Origin: Bacteroidales bacterium
GTDB taxonomy: Bacteria > Bacteroidota > Bacteroidia > Bacteroidales > Marinilabiliaceae
Direction: 5' to 3'
Length of the DNA stretch: 53,114 bases
Assembly (NCBI GenBank): GCA_024401415.1
Contig: JAKSLC010000002.1
Coordinates: forward strand, 1 to 53,114
In this document: piece by piece, positions 17,225 through 25,468 of the stretch
Numbering within the stretch: position 1 is the stretch's first letter
Layout: the number at the start of each line of letters is the position of its first letter
Notes under the pieces: generated by a model
What the model was told of the DNA's origin: nothing
The model's database searches: none
Seen by the model: the letters and a program-made list of their open reading frames with translations, nothing else
Made by a program: the position numbers and the translations under genes

Positions 17225-18238
17225 ATGTATATTCTTGGCATAGAATCATCTTGTGATGATACTTCAGCGGCTGTCTTGGAAGACGGCAAGGTGTTGTCTA
17301 ATGTGACGGCCTCGCAGGCAGTGCACCTACGTTATGGTGGTGTAGTACCAGAGTTGGCATCTCGTGCACATGAGCAGAATATTATTCCGGTAGTTGATAA
17401 AGCTATTGCAGATGCTGGTATATCCAAGCACGATTTGTCGGCAATAGCATTTACCCGTGGTCCGGGCTTATTGGGTTCGTTACTTGTAGGAACATCTTTT
17501 GCTAAGTCGTTTTCATTGGCACTAGGAGTGCCTATGGTTGATGTCAATCACTTGCAAGCACACGTATCTGCACATTTTGTGGTAGACCCAGCGCAACCTA
17601 TGCCACCGTTCCCATTCCTATGCTTACTGGTTTCTGGCGGCAATAGTCAGATTCTGCTTGTAAAAGATTATATGGATATGGAGGTAATAGGTCAGACCAT
17701 AGACGATGCAGCTGGAGAAGCGTTTGATAAATGTGCCAAGGTGATGAATCTAGGTTATCCTGGAGGTCCGGTTGTAGACAAGTTGGCTCAGGAGGGAAAT
17801 CCTAAAGCATTTGCCTTTGCCGAACCAAATATTCAAGGGTATAACTACAGTTTCTCGGGCTTGAAGACTTCTTTCCTGTATACCCTGAGAGACAATATCA
17901 AGGAGAATCCTAATTTCATAGAGGAGAATAAGGCCGACTTGTGTGCTTCGCTGCAAGCTACTGTCATACATATTCTCATGAAGAAACTTTTGAAGGCGGC
18001 AAAGGATCTGAAAATTAAGCATCTTGCTGTGGCAGGAGGCGTTTCGGCTAACAGCGGATTGAGAAATGCCTTCATGGAGTTGCAAGAGAAAAAGGGCTTC
18101 AAAGTATATGTGCCACCTTTCAAGTATACTACAGACAATGCGGCTATGGTAGCATCTGCAGGATATAGAAAATTCTTGAAAGGAATAACCTGTGAACAGA
18201 CTGTGGCACCATACTCCAGAACAACGATAGAGAGCTGA
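17225..18238 (+). CDS. tsaD: tRNA N6-adenosine threonylcarbamoyltransferase
   Basis: This 337-aa ASKHA-fold enzyme transfers the threonylcarbamoyl group to A37 of ANN-decoding tRNAs, working with TsaB, TsaC and TsaE. The N-terminal ILGIESSCDDTSAAV is diagnostic. The metal ligands are the two His of the HLQAHVSAH segment (near residues 109-117). A phosphate-binding DDAAGEAFDKCAKV and the GGVSANSGLR motif follow. The leaderless-looking short 5' region fits the promoter at 17173-17204. The ABC exporter gene begins 25 bases downstream, perhaps in the same transcript. Confidence 0.97.
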   Translation: MYILGIESSCDDTSAAVLEDGKVLSNVTASQAVHLRYGGVVPELASRAHEQNIIPVVDKAIADAGISKHDLSAIAFTRGPGLLGSLLVGTSFAKSFSLALGVPMVDVNHLQAHVSAHFVVDPAQPMPPFPFLCLLVSGGNSQILLVKDYMDMEVIGQTIDDAAGEAFDKCAKVMNLGYPGGPVVDKLAQEGNPKAFAFAEPNIQGYNYSFSGLKTSFLYTLRDNIKENPNFIEENKADLCASLQATVIHILMKKLLKAAKDLKIKHLAVAGGVSANSGLRNAFMELQEKKGFKVYVPPFKYTTDNAAMVASAGYRKFLKGITCEQTVAPYSRTTIES

Positions 18239-18263
18239 TATTCTACCATTATATGTATCAACG

Positions 18264-19961
18264 ATGCGCAGAACACTTAGACTGATATTTTCTACTTCGC
18301 CACGATTGTCTTGTGCGGTAGGGTTTCTTGTGCTGTGCAGAGGCGTGATGCCTGTAGTGATGCTATGGGCATTGAAAGTAATGGTGGATGTGACAATGGC
18401 TCAGATAGGGCAGAGGTCGCTCGAAGTATTGCCATTGGTTCAAGCAGGTGTGATGCTTGTGGCTATATATATATGCAATGGAGTTACAGCATCCTTGACG
18501 CAAGTTATGCGTCAGCGCCTATCATCGCGTGTAAGTGAGAGAATCTGGCGTCAGATACACAGGAAATCCATGATGATGGATCTTTCCAAACTGGAAAACT
18601 CTGAATATCAGAATATCTTCTTCAGAGCCGTTAATGAGTCGTCTGCAAAACCATTGTCGGTATTGTATTCATTGTGCACTATTGTTCAAGAGTGTATAAC
18701 AGCTCTTTTACTTGGCGCGGTATTGGTATCATTGCATTGGTCTATGCCGATTGCAATAATAATAATAGGGTTGCCCTTAGTCTTAGTGAAAGTCAAGTCA
18801 TCTCGCTCAATGTTCAAACTACAGCGGGAACAGACAGTAGATGAGAGAAAGAAATCATACTATAGTCGTATACTGACATTCAAGGAGTTTGCAAAGGAGG
18901 TTCGATTATTTGGATTGGGAGATTTGTTTTCTGGCAGATTCAATGAACTGCAGACCTCATTGAGGGAGAAACGAGAAGAGCTCTACGAGAAAAATATTAA
19001 ATGGGAGGCATTAGGACAGGTTTTCTCAACATTCGGTATAGTTTGTTTGGCAGGTATAGTAGTTTGGCAAGCTATAGAGGGACACCTGACGGCTGGTTCT
19101 CTGGCTCTCTATTTTATGTCTATACAGAGAGGTAGTGCCACGGTTCAGGGGTTGATGAGTAATGTGGCTTCCCTAGTAGATACAAATATCTATCTGCGTA
19201 ATTTGTTCGACTATCTTGACATTCCTGTCGATAAGCGTTACGCATTGCCAGATAAGGCTATGGGAGGTAAAACTTTTCCTCGACCGATGAAGAGGGGAAT
19301 AGAAGTTAGAAATGTATCTTTCAAATACCCTGATTCCAAGCGAGAGGCTATAAGGAATATATCATTCAAGATAGAACCCGGACAGACTGTTGCACTTGTT
19401 GGACCCAATGGTAGTGGTAAGACAACTCTTGTGAAATTATTGTGTGGTTTGTATAGACCGACAAGTGGAGAGATACTGATAGATGGCGTGTCTGTAAATG
19501 ATTTGTCTGCTAATGATATTTCCGACAATATGTCGGCAATATTCCAAGACTTCATGCTATATAACACCACCGCATCGGAGAACATCAATCTTGGCAACAT
19601 ACGTACAGAAGTTACTCATCAATCGGTCGCAGCCGCAGCCGCGGAAGCTGGCGTGGATGAATTGTTGTCAAATCTACCGAAGGGTTATGATACTACATTA
19701 GGTAATCTTTTTGAGGATAGTGAGATGCTCAGTCAAGGTCAATGGCAGAGAATAGCATTGGCTAGATCTTTTTACAATAAAAATGCTCAAATAGTATTCC
19801 TCGACGAGCCATTAGCGTCTCTCGACAGGGAGACTAGAAAGAATCTTCTAGGGTCATTCCATAAGATTATGCAAGATAGAACAGCTGTAATAGTGAGCCA
19901 TAGTGAGGAGACAATCAAGATGGCTGATCTTGTAATTGACCTTGGTGTTATAAATGATTAA
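18264..19961 (+). CDS. ABC exporter (fused permease and ATPase)
   Basis: This 565-aa half-transporter probably dimerises. Residues about 1-310 form a type IV exporter membrane domain with several helices. The nucleotide-binding domain has Walker A GPNGSGKTT near 382-390, a Q-loop at IFQDFMLYN, the signature LSQGQWQR near 489-496 and Walker B IVFLDEP near 511-517 followed by LASLDRE, with the switch His in IVSHSEE. The signature is LSQGQ instead of the commoner LSGGQ, an accepted variant. The cargo is unknown: there is no C39 peptidase domain or adjacent bacteriocin precursor, so a peptide or lipid exporter is only a guess. Confidence 0.9.
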   Translation: MRRTLRLIFSTSPRLSCAVGFLVLCRGVMPVVMLWALKVMVDVTMAQIGQRSLEVLPLVQAGVMLVAIYICNGVTASLTQVMRQRLSSRVSERIWRQIHRKSMMMDLSKLENSEYQNIFFRAVNESSAKPLSVLYSLCTIVQECITALLLGAVLVSLHWSMPIAIIIIGLPLVLVKVKSSRSMFKLQREQTVDERKKSYYSRILTFKEFAKEVRLFGLGDLFSGRFNELQTSLREKREELYEKNIKWEALGQVFSTFGIVCLAGIVVWQAIEGHLTAGSLALYFMSIQRGSATVQGLMSNVASLVDTNIYLRNLFDYLDIPVDKRYALPDKAMGGKTFPRPMKRGIEVRNVSFKYPDSKREAIRNISFKIEPGQTVALVGPNGSGKTTLVKLLCGLYRPTSGEILIDGVSVNDLSANDISDNMSAIFQDFMLYNTTASENINLGNIRTEVTHQSVAAAAAEAGVDELLSNLPKGYDTTLGNLFEDSEMLSQGQWQRIALARSFYNKNAQIVFLDEPLASLDRETRKNLLGSFHKIMQDRTAVIVSHSEETIKMADLVIDLGVIND

Positions 19962-19966
19962 AATTT

Positions 19967-20006
19967 AGTAGATACGTACATTTGATACAAAAATCTACTA
20001 TTTTTG
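19967..20006 (+). terminator. Inverted repeat after the ABC gene, overlapping a -7 box
   Basis: TAGTAGAT (19967-19974) pairs with ATCTACTA (19993-20000) and is followed by T5. It could terminate the exporter gene despite its loop of about 18 bases. The right arm and T run also spell TATTTTTG (19999-20006), an exact -7 box for the following yitT-family gene. Confidence 0.55.
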
Positions 20007-20062
20007 CGTCCCGAAAGTACGTGATGTACGTACGCCATTTTTAGAACATCTTATTTACTTCA

Positions 20063-20962
20063 ATGAAAGAGATACTTAGGCAGTATTTATGGCTTACTGT
20101 GGCGCTATCGATATCTTGTATAGGATGGTGTGGTTTCATTCTTCCACAAAACATCGTAGGTAGTGGCTTCCTTGGCCTTTCTAAACTTATTGAACTTCTT
20201 TCTGATGGGTTCCTCCCAGCAGGTATGATTAACCTTATTGCCAATGGCATTATGTTGGCTATAGCCATCAGGGTAGTGGGTGTCAGCTTCGGGTTCAAGA
20301 CCATCTATTGTATTACTTTCCTTAGTATAATGGTAGATATCTTAGGCGCTTGGATAACGGAGCCTTTAGTGTCAGATAAGTTCATGTGTGCTATCATGGG
20401 TAGTATCATCGTAGGTTCTAGTATTGGAATGATGCTCTCTCAAGGTGGTAGTACAGGAGGAACAGAAATTGTAGCTATGATAGTCAGCAAATATCGCAAT
20501 ATCATGCCTGGTCGAGTTATGATGATGTGCGATATAGTAATCATTGCTTCGGGTTATACATTGCACCATAGCATTCAGGAGATGATTTATGGCTATGTAG
20601 TGATGATTGGTATCTCAATGTCTGCAGATTATATCCTTACAGGTTCTAAGCAGTCAATCCAGATAATGGTAATCTCAAAGCGCGGCAGGGAACTTGCTGA
20701 TGTAATCAGCAGTAAGATTTTGCGTGGTATTACTCTTATTCATGGAGAGGGATATTATACTGGTGAAAACCGAGAGATTATCATGATGCTTGTACGCCGC
20801 ACAGAGATGCACGATGTACTCAGAATAATTCGCGCCGAGGATCCTGAATCTTTCGTTTCAGTGGCTTCTGTTACAGGTGTATATGGAAACGGATTCGATG
20901 CATATAAGCCTCCTGTAAAGATTAAAGGCCTAAACGGAACTAACGAGAGATTGAAAGGCTAG
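20063..20962 (+). CDS. YitT-family membrane protein (DUF161 and DUF2179)
   Basis: This 299-aa protein has five or six hydrophobic helices in residues about 10-200, including the Gly-rich GGSTGGTEIVAMIVSKYRN typical of YitT/DUF161. A soluble C-terminal DUF2179 domain (about 215-290) follows, with GVTLIHGEGYYTG-type sequence reading here as GITLIHGEGYYTGENRE. The family is widespread in Bacteroidetes and Firmicutes and its transport role is unproven. The start is the first ATG after a -7 box at 19999-20006. Its 3' end overlaps by 23 bases the convergent, disrupted HAD gene. Confidence 0.9.
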   Translation: MKEILRQYLWLTVALSISCIGWCGFILPQNIVGSGFLGLSKLIELLSDGFLPAGMINLIANGIMLAIAIRVVGVSFGFKTIYCITFLSIMVDILGAWITEPLVSDKFMCAIMGSIIVGSSIGMMLSQGGSTGGTEIVAMIVSKYRNIMPGRVMMMCDIVIIASGYTLHHSIQEMIYGYVVMIGISMSADYILTGSKQSIQIMVISKRGRELADVISSKILRGITLIHGEGYYTGENREIIMMLVRRTEMHDVLRIIRAEDPESFVSVASVTGVYGNGFDAYKPPVKIKGLNGTNERLKG

Positions 20963-21596
20963 AACATAATTCAGCCGTGGAGTGATATAGTTGGTCGACC
21001 CCTTCATCTGTGAGATAGTGGTCGGCCAATTTTCCTGTATTGACACCATAACAGAATAGTCCGGCAGCCTTTGCTGCGCGTACACCCAATGGCGCATTCT
21101 CTACTACAGCACATTCCTCTGCTCTGAGACCTGAACGTTGAAGTGCAATGAGATAAGGCTCTGGGTCGGGCTAACCTTTTTTCACATCAGCACCAGATAC
21201 CACGTACTCTTTTGTAAAACCGAAATCTGCAGATAACTTATCAATAAGACTAGGTTGCTTGCTTCCTGTGACAACGTATGTCATGATGCCTTCTGAGCGA
21301 AGCTGTTTTATGAGTTCCTGCATGCCTGGCATAAGGCTTGCTTTGGGACACTCTTTCATTAGTTTGGTTTTGAGACCATATATCGCATCTATCTCCTCCT
21401 CGGTAGCATCACGATTGTACTCTTTGTTCATGACAAGGTTGATAGTTCCTCTGCCAGTACGTCCTTCATTGATATATGCCAGTTCTGCGGGGAATGTTAT
21501 GCCATATTCCGCAAAAGAGTGAGTCCATGTGTACTCATGATTTGGCATGCTGTCATATAGCACACCATCCATATCGAAGAAGAATGCTTTGAACAC
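20940..21596 (-). pseudogene. HAD-superfamily phosphatase (beta-phosphoglucomutase-like) interrupted by one in-frame TAG
   Basis: Reading the minus strand from ATG 21596 gives 141 codons with HAD motif I (FFFDMDGVLYDS), a helical cap domain and motif II (TYVVTGS). At 21171-21173 a TAG stops the frame exactly where motif III needs its Lys (DVKKG-stop-PDPEPYL; family pattern K-P-x-P). The same frame continues without gap for 76 further codons to TAG at 20940-20942 and includes motif IV (VVENAPLGVRAAKAAG). The whole is a normal-length HAD (218 codons) with a single nonsense change. TAG ends many intact genes here (trpG, trpC, leuS), so general stop recoding is unlikely. It is the last gene of the bat-region run, and a recent loss or a sequence error both fit. 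Confidence 0.85.
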
Positions 21597-21610
21597 TTAT
21601 GTACCGTTTT

Positions 21611-22318
21611 TTAGTTGCTATTATGTGTTATCTCTACTTGAAGAATAGTGTCAGGTGCAATGGTAATAGAAAATTCTTCATGAGGTTCTATTGAAATTGG
21701 CATCTGATAGTTCCAATATTTTGCAGCCTCAGAAAGAGTGATTTCAGAAATAGGTACCTTGCCGTTATTCGCATGTTTCAATGCCGCTTCACGACTTAGG
21801 AATAGCGCCACTGTTTCTATCTTTTTGTCGCCTCTCTCTATTTCTATGGTAGTCAACTTATGCACAGTGTCTTGTGGACGTATGGAAGCTCCATTCGTAG
21901 GCTTTACTCCTACAAAGTAATATTTAGCATCTCGCATATCTTCTACTGCCTCCAACATCGATATGCGACCTTCGCCGACTGCCAGTATAGCTCGGAAGGC
22001 TGTGGCCAGAGGGGCCAGTGTAGATAGTTGCGTATCGTCAAATACAATATCTGTTTGCTTGTCGCCGTGTATTATAGCTTGCTTTATACTATCGTTGTTA
22101 TTGGCAAAATATATGGCGCGACCAAGATAATCTGTGACATAGTTGAGAGTACTCGTAGCTCGCAGCTTTTCACTGAGTGATATCATAGCCTCATGAAGTG
22201 TCTCATTGGTGGCGCATATATGCATATTGCCCTCAATGGCTATATTGCCTTCATAAACTATGATGGCCACTTTCTGAAAGAGATGACTCTCTATATTTAG
22301 CGAATTGAGAATATCCAT
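21611..22318 (-). CDS. Uncharacterised protein, SseB-like
   Basis: This 235-aa soluble protein has no signal peptide or membrane segment. The central part (FLSREAALKHANNGKVPISEITLSEAAKYW, residues roughly 170-200, quoted only in fragments: FLSREAALKHA and ISEITLSEAAKYW) and the following ISIEPHEEFSITI resemble the SseB / enhanced-serine-sensitivity fold, where a short FxSxEEA-type helix precedes a stretch ending in a Pro/Gly turn. That likeness is weak and the function is unknown. It lies 8 bases after the endonuclease-like gene and 14 bases before the HAD gene, on the same strand, so it is probably cotranscribed with them. Confidence 0.7.
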   Translation of the reverse strand: MDILNSLNIESHLFQKVAIIVYEGNIAIEGNMHICATNETLHEAMISLSEKLRATSTLNYVTDYLGRAIYFANNNDSIKQAIIHGDKQTDIVFDDTQLSTLAPLATAFRAILAVGEGRISMLEAVEDMRDAKYYFVGVKPTNGASIRPQDTVHKLTTIEIERGDKKIETVALFLSREAALKHANNGKVPISEITLSEAAKYWNYQMPISIEPHEEFSITIAPDTILQVEITHNSN

Positions 22319-22326
22319 TTGAAAGA

Positions 22327-23313
22327 TTATAGTTTGATGGTCATCATCACTGGAAGGTGGTCAGAATAACCATCATTATATTTACGACCTACGTAGGTAC
22401 GATATGGTTTGTATGAATTGTTTATATAATCTTGTTCCAGAAGGAATGAAGGGTTTACAACCTCAAATAGTGGAGACGTATTGTCATAGATATGCTTTGA
22501 TACTATGATATGGTCTATGGTATTCCATTTCTCGCGGTATTTGTATGATTTGCGATGTTTAGGATCTTTGCCCGAAAGATTGAATAATGTAGGTCCATCT
22601 GCAGTAGCTCCAAGTATTTGGGATATCTCTTCGCTCTGCGCATTTTCGTTAAGGTCGCCCATGAGGATAATGTTGGCATTAGGCGAAGCAGCGAGAATAG
22701 AGTCACAATACGATTTAGTAACATTTGCTACATGCTGACGACGCCAGATGCTTTTCTCTTCTCCTCCAAATTTTGAAGGCCAGTGATTCTCCATCACATG
22801 AAGAGTATCGCTGCCATGCGTAAATGTACAGTGTAGTATGGTTCGTGTTCTGAAGTCTTTCTCCGGAACATCGCAATTTACCAATACACTATCTATAAGT
22901 GTGAGCCTGTCTGGACGGTATATCATCATCGTAGCAATGCCACGACCGTCTTCATGCTCCAAATTGATAGCGCGATATCCTAGTTTAGATAGTCTGCCGT
23001 ATGTCATAAGAAGATCTAATGCTTTGAGACCCTCTATTTCGCAAAAGCCTACAACGGCTGGCGCTTGACTGTTCTCTGATATGTAGTTGATAACGCGACT
23101 TATTTTTTCTGCTTTGCGGATAGCTCTATCCATGGTCCACATATAATCGCTTTTCGCGGTGAACTCGTCATCGTTTCTTTCAGGGTCGTCGTCTGGATGG
23201 AAGAAGTTTTCCACATTATATGATACAAAGACAAGTGAGCCTTCTTTCGTTTGGGCGTTGACATTAAGGCTAAAAGCAATAGCCGATGCAATAGTCAGGA
23301 TAATTTTATTCAT
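22327..23313 (-). CDS. Secreted endonuclease/exonuclease/phosphatase-family protein
   Basis: This 328-aa protein has a signal peptide (residues 1-20, ending NVNA). The EEP metal-dependent hydrolase core is complete: YNVENFF near residue 32 (Asn ligand), the Glu of FCEIEG, ENHWPSK, the GDLNE motif (Asp and Asn ligands) and the terminal SDHLPV with its catalytic His. Export suggests extracellular or periplasmic nuclease or phosphodiesterase action. The substrate (DNA, nucleotides or phospholipid) is not resolved. Its ATG overlaps the stop of the preceding beta-helix lipoprotein gene by 4 bases (ATGA), which implies coupled translation. Confidence 0.88.
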   Translation of the reverse strand: MNKIILTIASAIAFSLNVNAQTKEGSLVFVSYNVENFFHPDDDPERNDDEFTAKSDYMWTMDRAIRKAEKISRVINYISENSQAPAVVGFCEIEGLKALDLLMTYGRLSKLGYRAINLEHEDGRGIATMMIYRPDRLTLIDSVLVNCDVPEKDFRTRTILHCTFTHGSDTLHVMENHWPSKFGGEEKSIWRRQHVANVTKSYCDSILAASPNANIILMGDLNENAQSEEISQILGATADGPTLFNLSGKDPKHRKSYKYREKWNTIDHIIVSKHIYDNTSPLFEVVNPSFLLEQDYINNSYKPYRTYVGRKYNDGYSDHLPVMMTIKL

Positions 23314-24689
23314 TTGTCGTTTAGGGTTGGGGATTCGTATGCTCCAATTGCAGGAGATGATGCATCGCGTGTTACACCATCAAAATCAGTTGGGCAATTC
23401 AAGAAGTACTTGCTATTACCTTTGCCTATGGCTTCGGAATCTGGAGCTAGGTGATAGTCGTATTTCTTTCTGTCTGCAAAGTTAACTTTTCGCGTTGAAA
23501 TTACATTAATATATCTTGAGTCATTCTCAACGTTACTGCTTTTTTCTTTGCTGATAGCGCAATGGTCCACTAGAAGTGTCTCTGAGTTGCACATCAATTC
23601 GTCGTCTCTATTTCCCTCTATTATACTGTTGGCTATCAAAATCGGACCGTATTTCTCTTCGTATGGTGCTAATTGCAGCGAAGGTACAGTGCGGTAGTCC
23701 CATGAAAAGTGATTGCTTATTGTAGAATGTATGATGCAAATGTCACTACATAGATCTTCTATGATTGATTCCCCGCAATTGTAGAGAACACTGTTTATGA
23801 TTGTCAACTTGGCAAATCTAGATGAGATGAGATTTGCTGATGCATCGCGTATAGAACAACTCTCTATATCTACCGTGGCGGTGCTGTCAATACGGAGCAC
23901 GGTTCTCGCATTGGAGATATCAGTACATTTAAGGTATGCATGACCGGTTTTGCCAATGTTGATATTTCCCCATTGGGCTGGAATATTATCGTAGAAGGAT
24001 GTTAATCGGTCTCCGTGTATCTTGATTCTATTTTCCGATTCTCCATTTGAAATGAGTGTGCCGTCGACATCCATGCTGGCATTTTTCCCCATATATAGTT
24101 TTGTGCCTGGGGCAATGCTTAGTGTCGTCGATTCATTAATCTTTAGAATGCCTAGTACTCTATAGGGTAGAGGCGAATTGAGTGTAGTATTATGACTTAT
24201 AGTTACGTTGTCAAGTATATTCACATTTTGGACGAATGTCGATATCACAGCACTTTTTGTATGCGAGCCTACTCGCAATGTTATCTTGTCATTTATCGTG
24301 CAGAAGTCTTCATTAATGTGCGGGCAATTAATGTCAATGAATATGTACAGACTGTCTTTTGATGCTATTTCAACGTTGGATAGTGCCGGTATTTCGTTTC
24401 CATCTATATTTATGGAATAATTGCTCTGCTCTCCTCCCTCGAGAATAATCTGGTCAATTAGAATGTTTTTTCTGCTGCGGTTATATAGCTTTAGCACGTA
24501 TGTTTCTGAACGGTCTCCTACAAGCAGCGTGTCGAAAGAGAGCGTATCTGCAGAGAATATGAGCGCGTCGGTATTTGAAGGTGTTGAATATTCGTTCTCA
24601 CACCCTAAAAATAAGCAGCTTAAGAGAATTGTCAGTACTCCTAAGCTGTATTTTATGTGATATAAGTTAGATTTTTTCAAAGTCGGCAA
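23310..24689 (-). CDS. Lipoprotein with right-handed beta-helix repeats
   Basis: This 459-aa protein starts with a lipoprotein signal whose lipobox LFLGC places the acylated Cys at residue 30. After an N-terminal beta-sandwich-like part (about 40-150), residues about 170-400 consist of short repeated strands with many Asn, Ile and Ser (for example ILKINESTTLSIAPGTKLY and LTIINSVLYNCGES), as in parallel beta-helix proteins. The end, PAIGAYES, is a common closing motif of such proteins in Bacteroidetes. It is probably outer-membrane or surface anchored. No catalytic residues are apparent. Its first Met lies 23 bases inside batE, an overlap that supports cotranscription. Confidence 0.82.
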   Translation of the reverse strand: MPTLKKSNLYHIKYSLGVLTILLSCLFLGCENEYSTPSNTDALIFSADTLSFDTLLVGDRSETYVLKLYNRSRKNILIDQIILEGGEQSNYSINIDGNEIPALSNVEIASKDSLYIFIDINCPHINEDFCTINDKITLRVGSHTKSAVISTFVQNVNILDNVTISHNTTLNSPLPYRVLGILKINESTTLSIAPGTKLYMGKNASMDVDGTLISNGESENRIKIHGDRLTSFYDNIPAQWGNINIGKTGHAYLKCTDISNARTVLRIDSTATVDIESCSIRDASANLISSRFAKLTIINSVLYNCGESIIEDLCSDICIIHSTISNHFSWDYRTVPSLQLAPYEEKYGPILIANSIIEGNRDDELMCNSETLLVDHCAISKEKSSNVENDSRYINVISTRKVNFADRKKYDYHLAPDSEAIGKGNSKYFLNCPTDFDGVTRDASSPAIGAYESPTLNDK

Positions 24690-25458
24690 CCTTGAGCCAT
24701 CCTACATTTCCGTCTTTTAAGCGGACTTCAGCCCATTCATTGAGAATAGAGATTATCTCAATGTGTGTGCCTTCGTGGAGAATAGCCATTTCGGAGCCAT
24801 TCTTGTCTGGTGATGTAGTGAGGGTAACTGAAGAACTTAGGATAATACCTTCTGTACTATCAATAATCTCACCGCGCTTGTTGAGAGCAATGCTGAATGT
24901 AATAACGCAAAGGAGAACACATACTAATGCGCCGAAAAATCCTACTTTTCGCAATGAAATGCTATTCGCGAATAGGAATGCCGCTATACATCCAAGCATT
25001 AGTATGAATAATATGGCGAATACCCATGCCCAGCCATTCGGACTAAAGATATTTTTGAAACTGTCCCACCATGCCTCAAAGAATACTGGTTCGGCAACTT
25101 GCATCTGGTCTGTTAACGCATAGGCATGCTCTAGATTGTAGAGTATGTCAGGGTCGTTAGGTGTCAATCTCTTCGCACGCTCCATATTTAGTATGGCACG
25201 TCCTAAGTTGCCTTGCTTGTAGTATGCGTAACCGAGGTTATAGTATACTGATGGATTTGTGTAGCCTTGTGAGATGATATATTCGTATGTCTCTACTGCT
25301 TGCGCGTTAAGCCCATTTTGAGCATAGCTATTCGCTTTTGCGAGACTGTCGCGTAGCGCCGATTCATTATTCTGAGCTACAGATAGAGTAGAGAATAGAA
25401 GCGCTAAAACTACTATGCAGAATATGTTGAGTATTTTATGTCGTTTCATTTCTTGCAT
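24667..25458 (-). CDS. batE: BatE: TPR protein with C-terminal SH3-like domain
   Basis: This protein of about 263 aa begins at ATG 25458 or 25449, 10-19 bases after batD. The longer frame back to 25596 would lie inside batD and is rejected. A signal peptide (KILNIFCIVVLALLFSTLSVA) leads to two or three TPR motifs (about residues 30-110, e.g. SVYYNLGYAYYKQGNLGRAI), two transmembrane helices and a bacterial SH3-like domain (VTLTTSPDKNGSEMAILHEG) ending in VGWLKV. This order is that of BatE in the Bacteroides aerotolerance cluster. The family is thought to form an envelope complex with BatA-D; its molecular role is unresolved. Confidence 0.88.
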   Translation of the reverse strand: MQEMKRHKILNIFCIVVLALLFSTLSVAQNNESALRDSLAKANSYAQNGLNAQAVETYEYIISQGYTNPSVYYNLGYAYYKQGNLGRAILNMERAKRLTPNDPDILYNLEHAYALTDQMQVAEPVFFEAWWDSFKNIFSPNGWAWVFAILFILMLGCIAAFLFANSISLRKVGFFGALVCVLLCVITFSIALNKRGEIIDSTEGIILSSSVTLTTSPDKNGSEMAILHEGTHIEIISILNEWAEVRLKDGNVGWLKVADFEKI

Positions 25459-25468
25459 TATTATGTTT

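Noticed and set aside
20940..21596. Genome-wide TAG recoding as explanation of the HAD gene
   Set aside because: TAG is the normal stop of many intact genes in the window, such as trpG, trpC, leuS and the chemoreceptor, and no other gene needs read-through.
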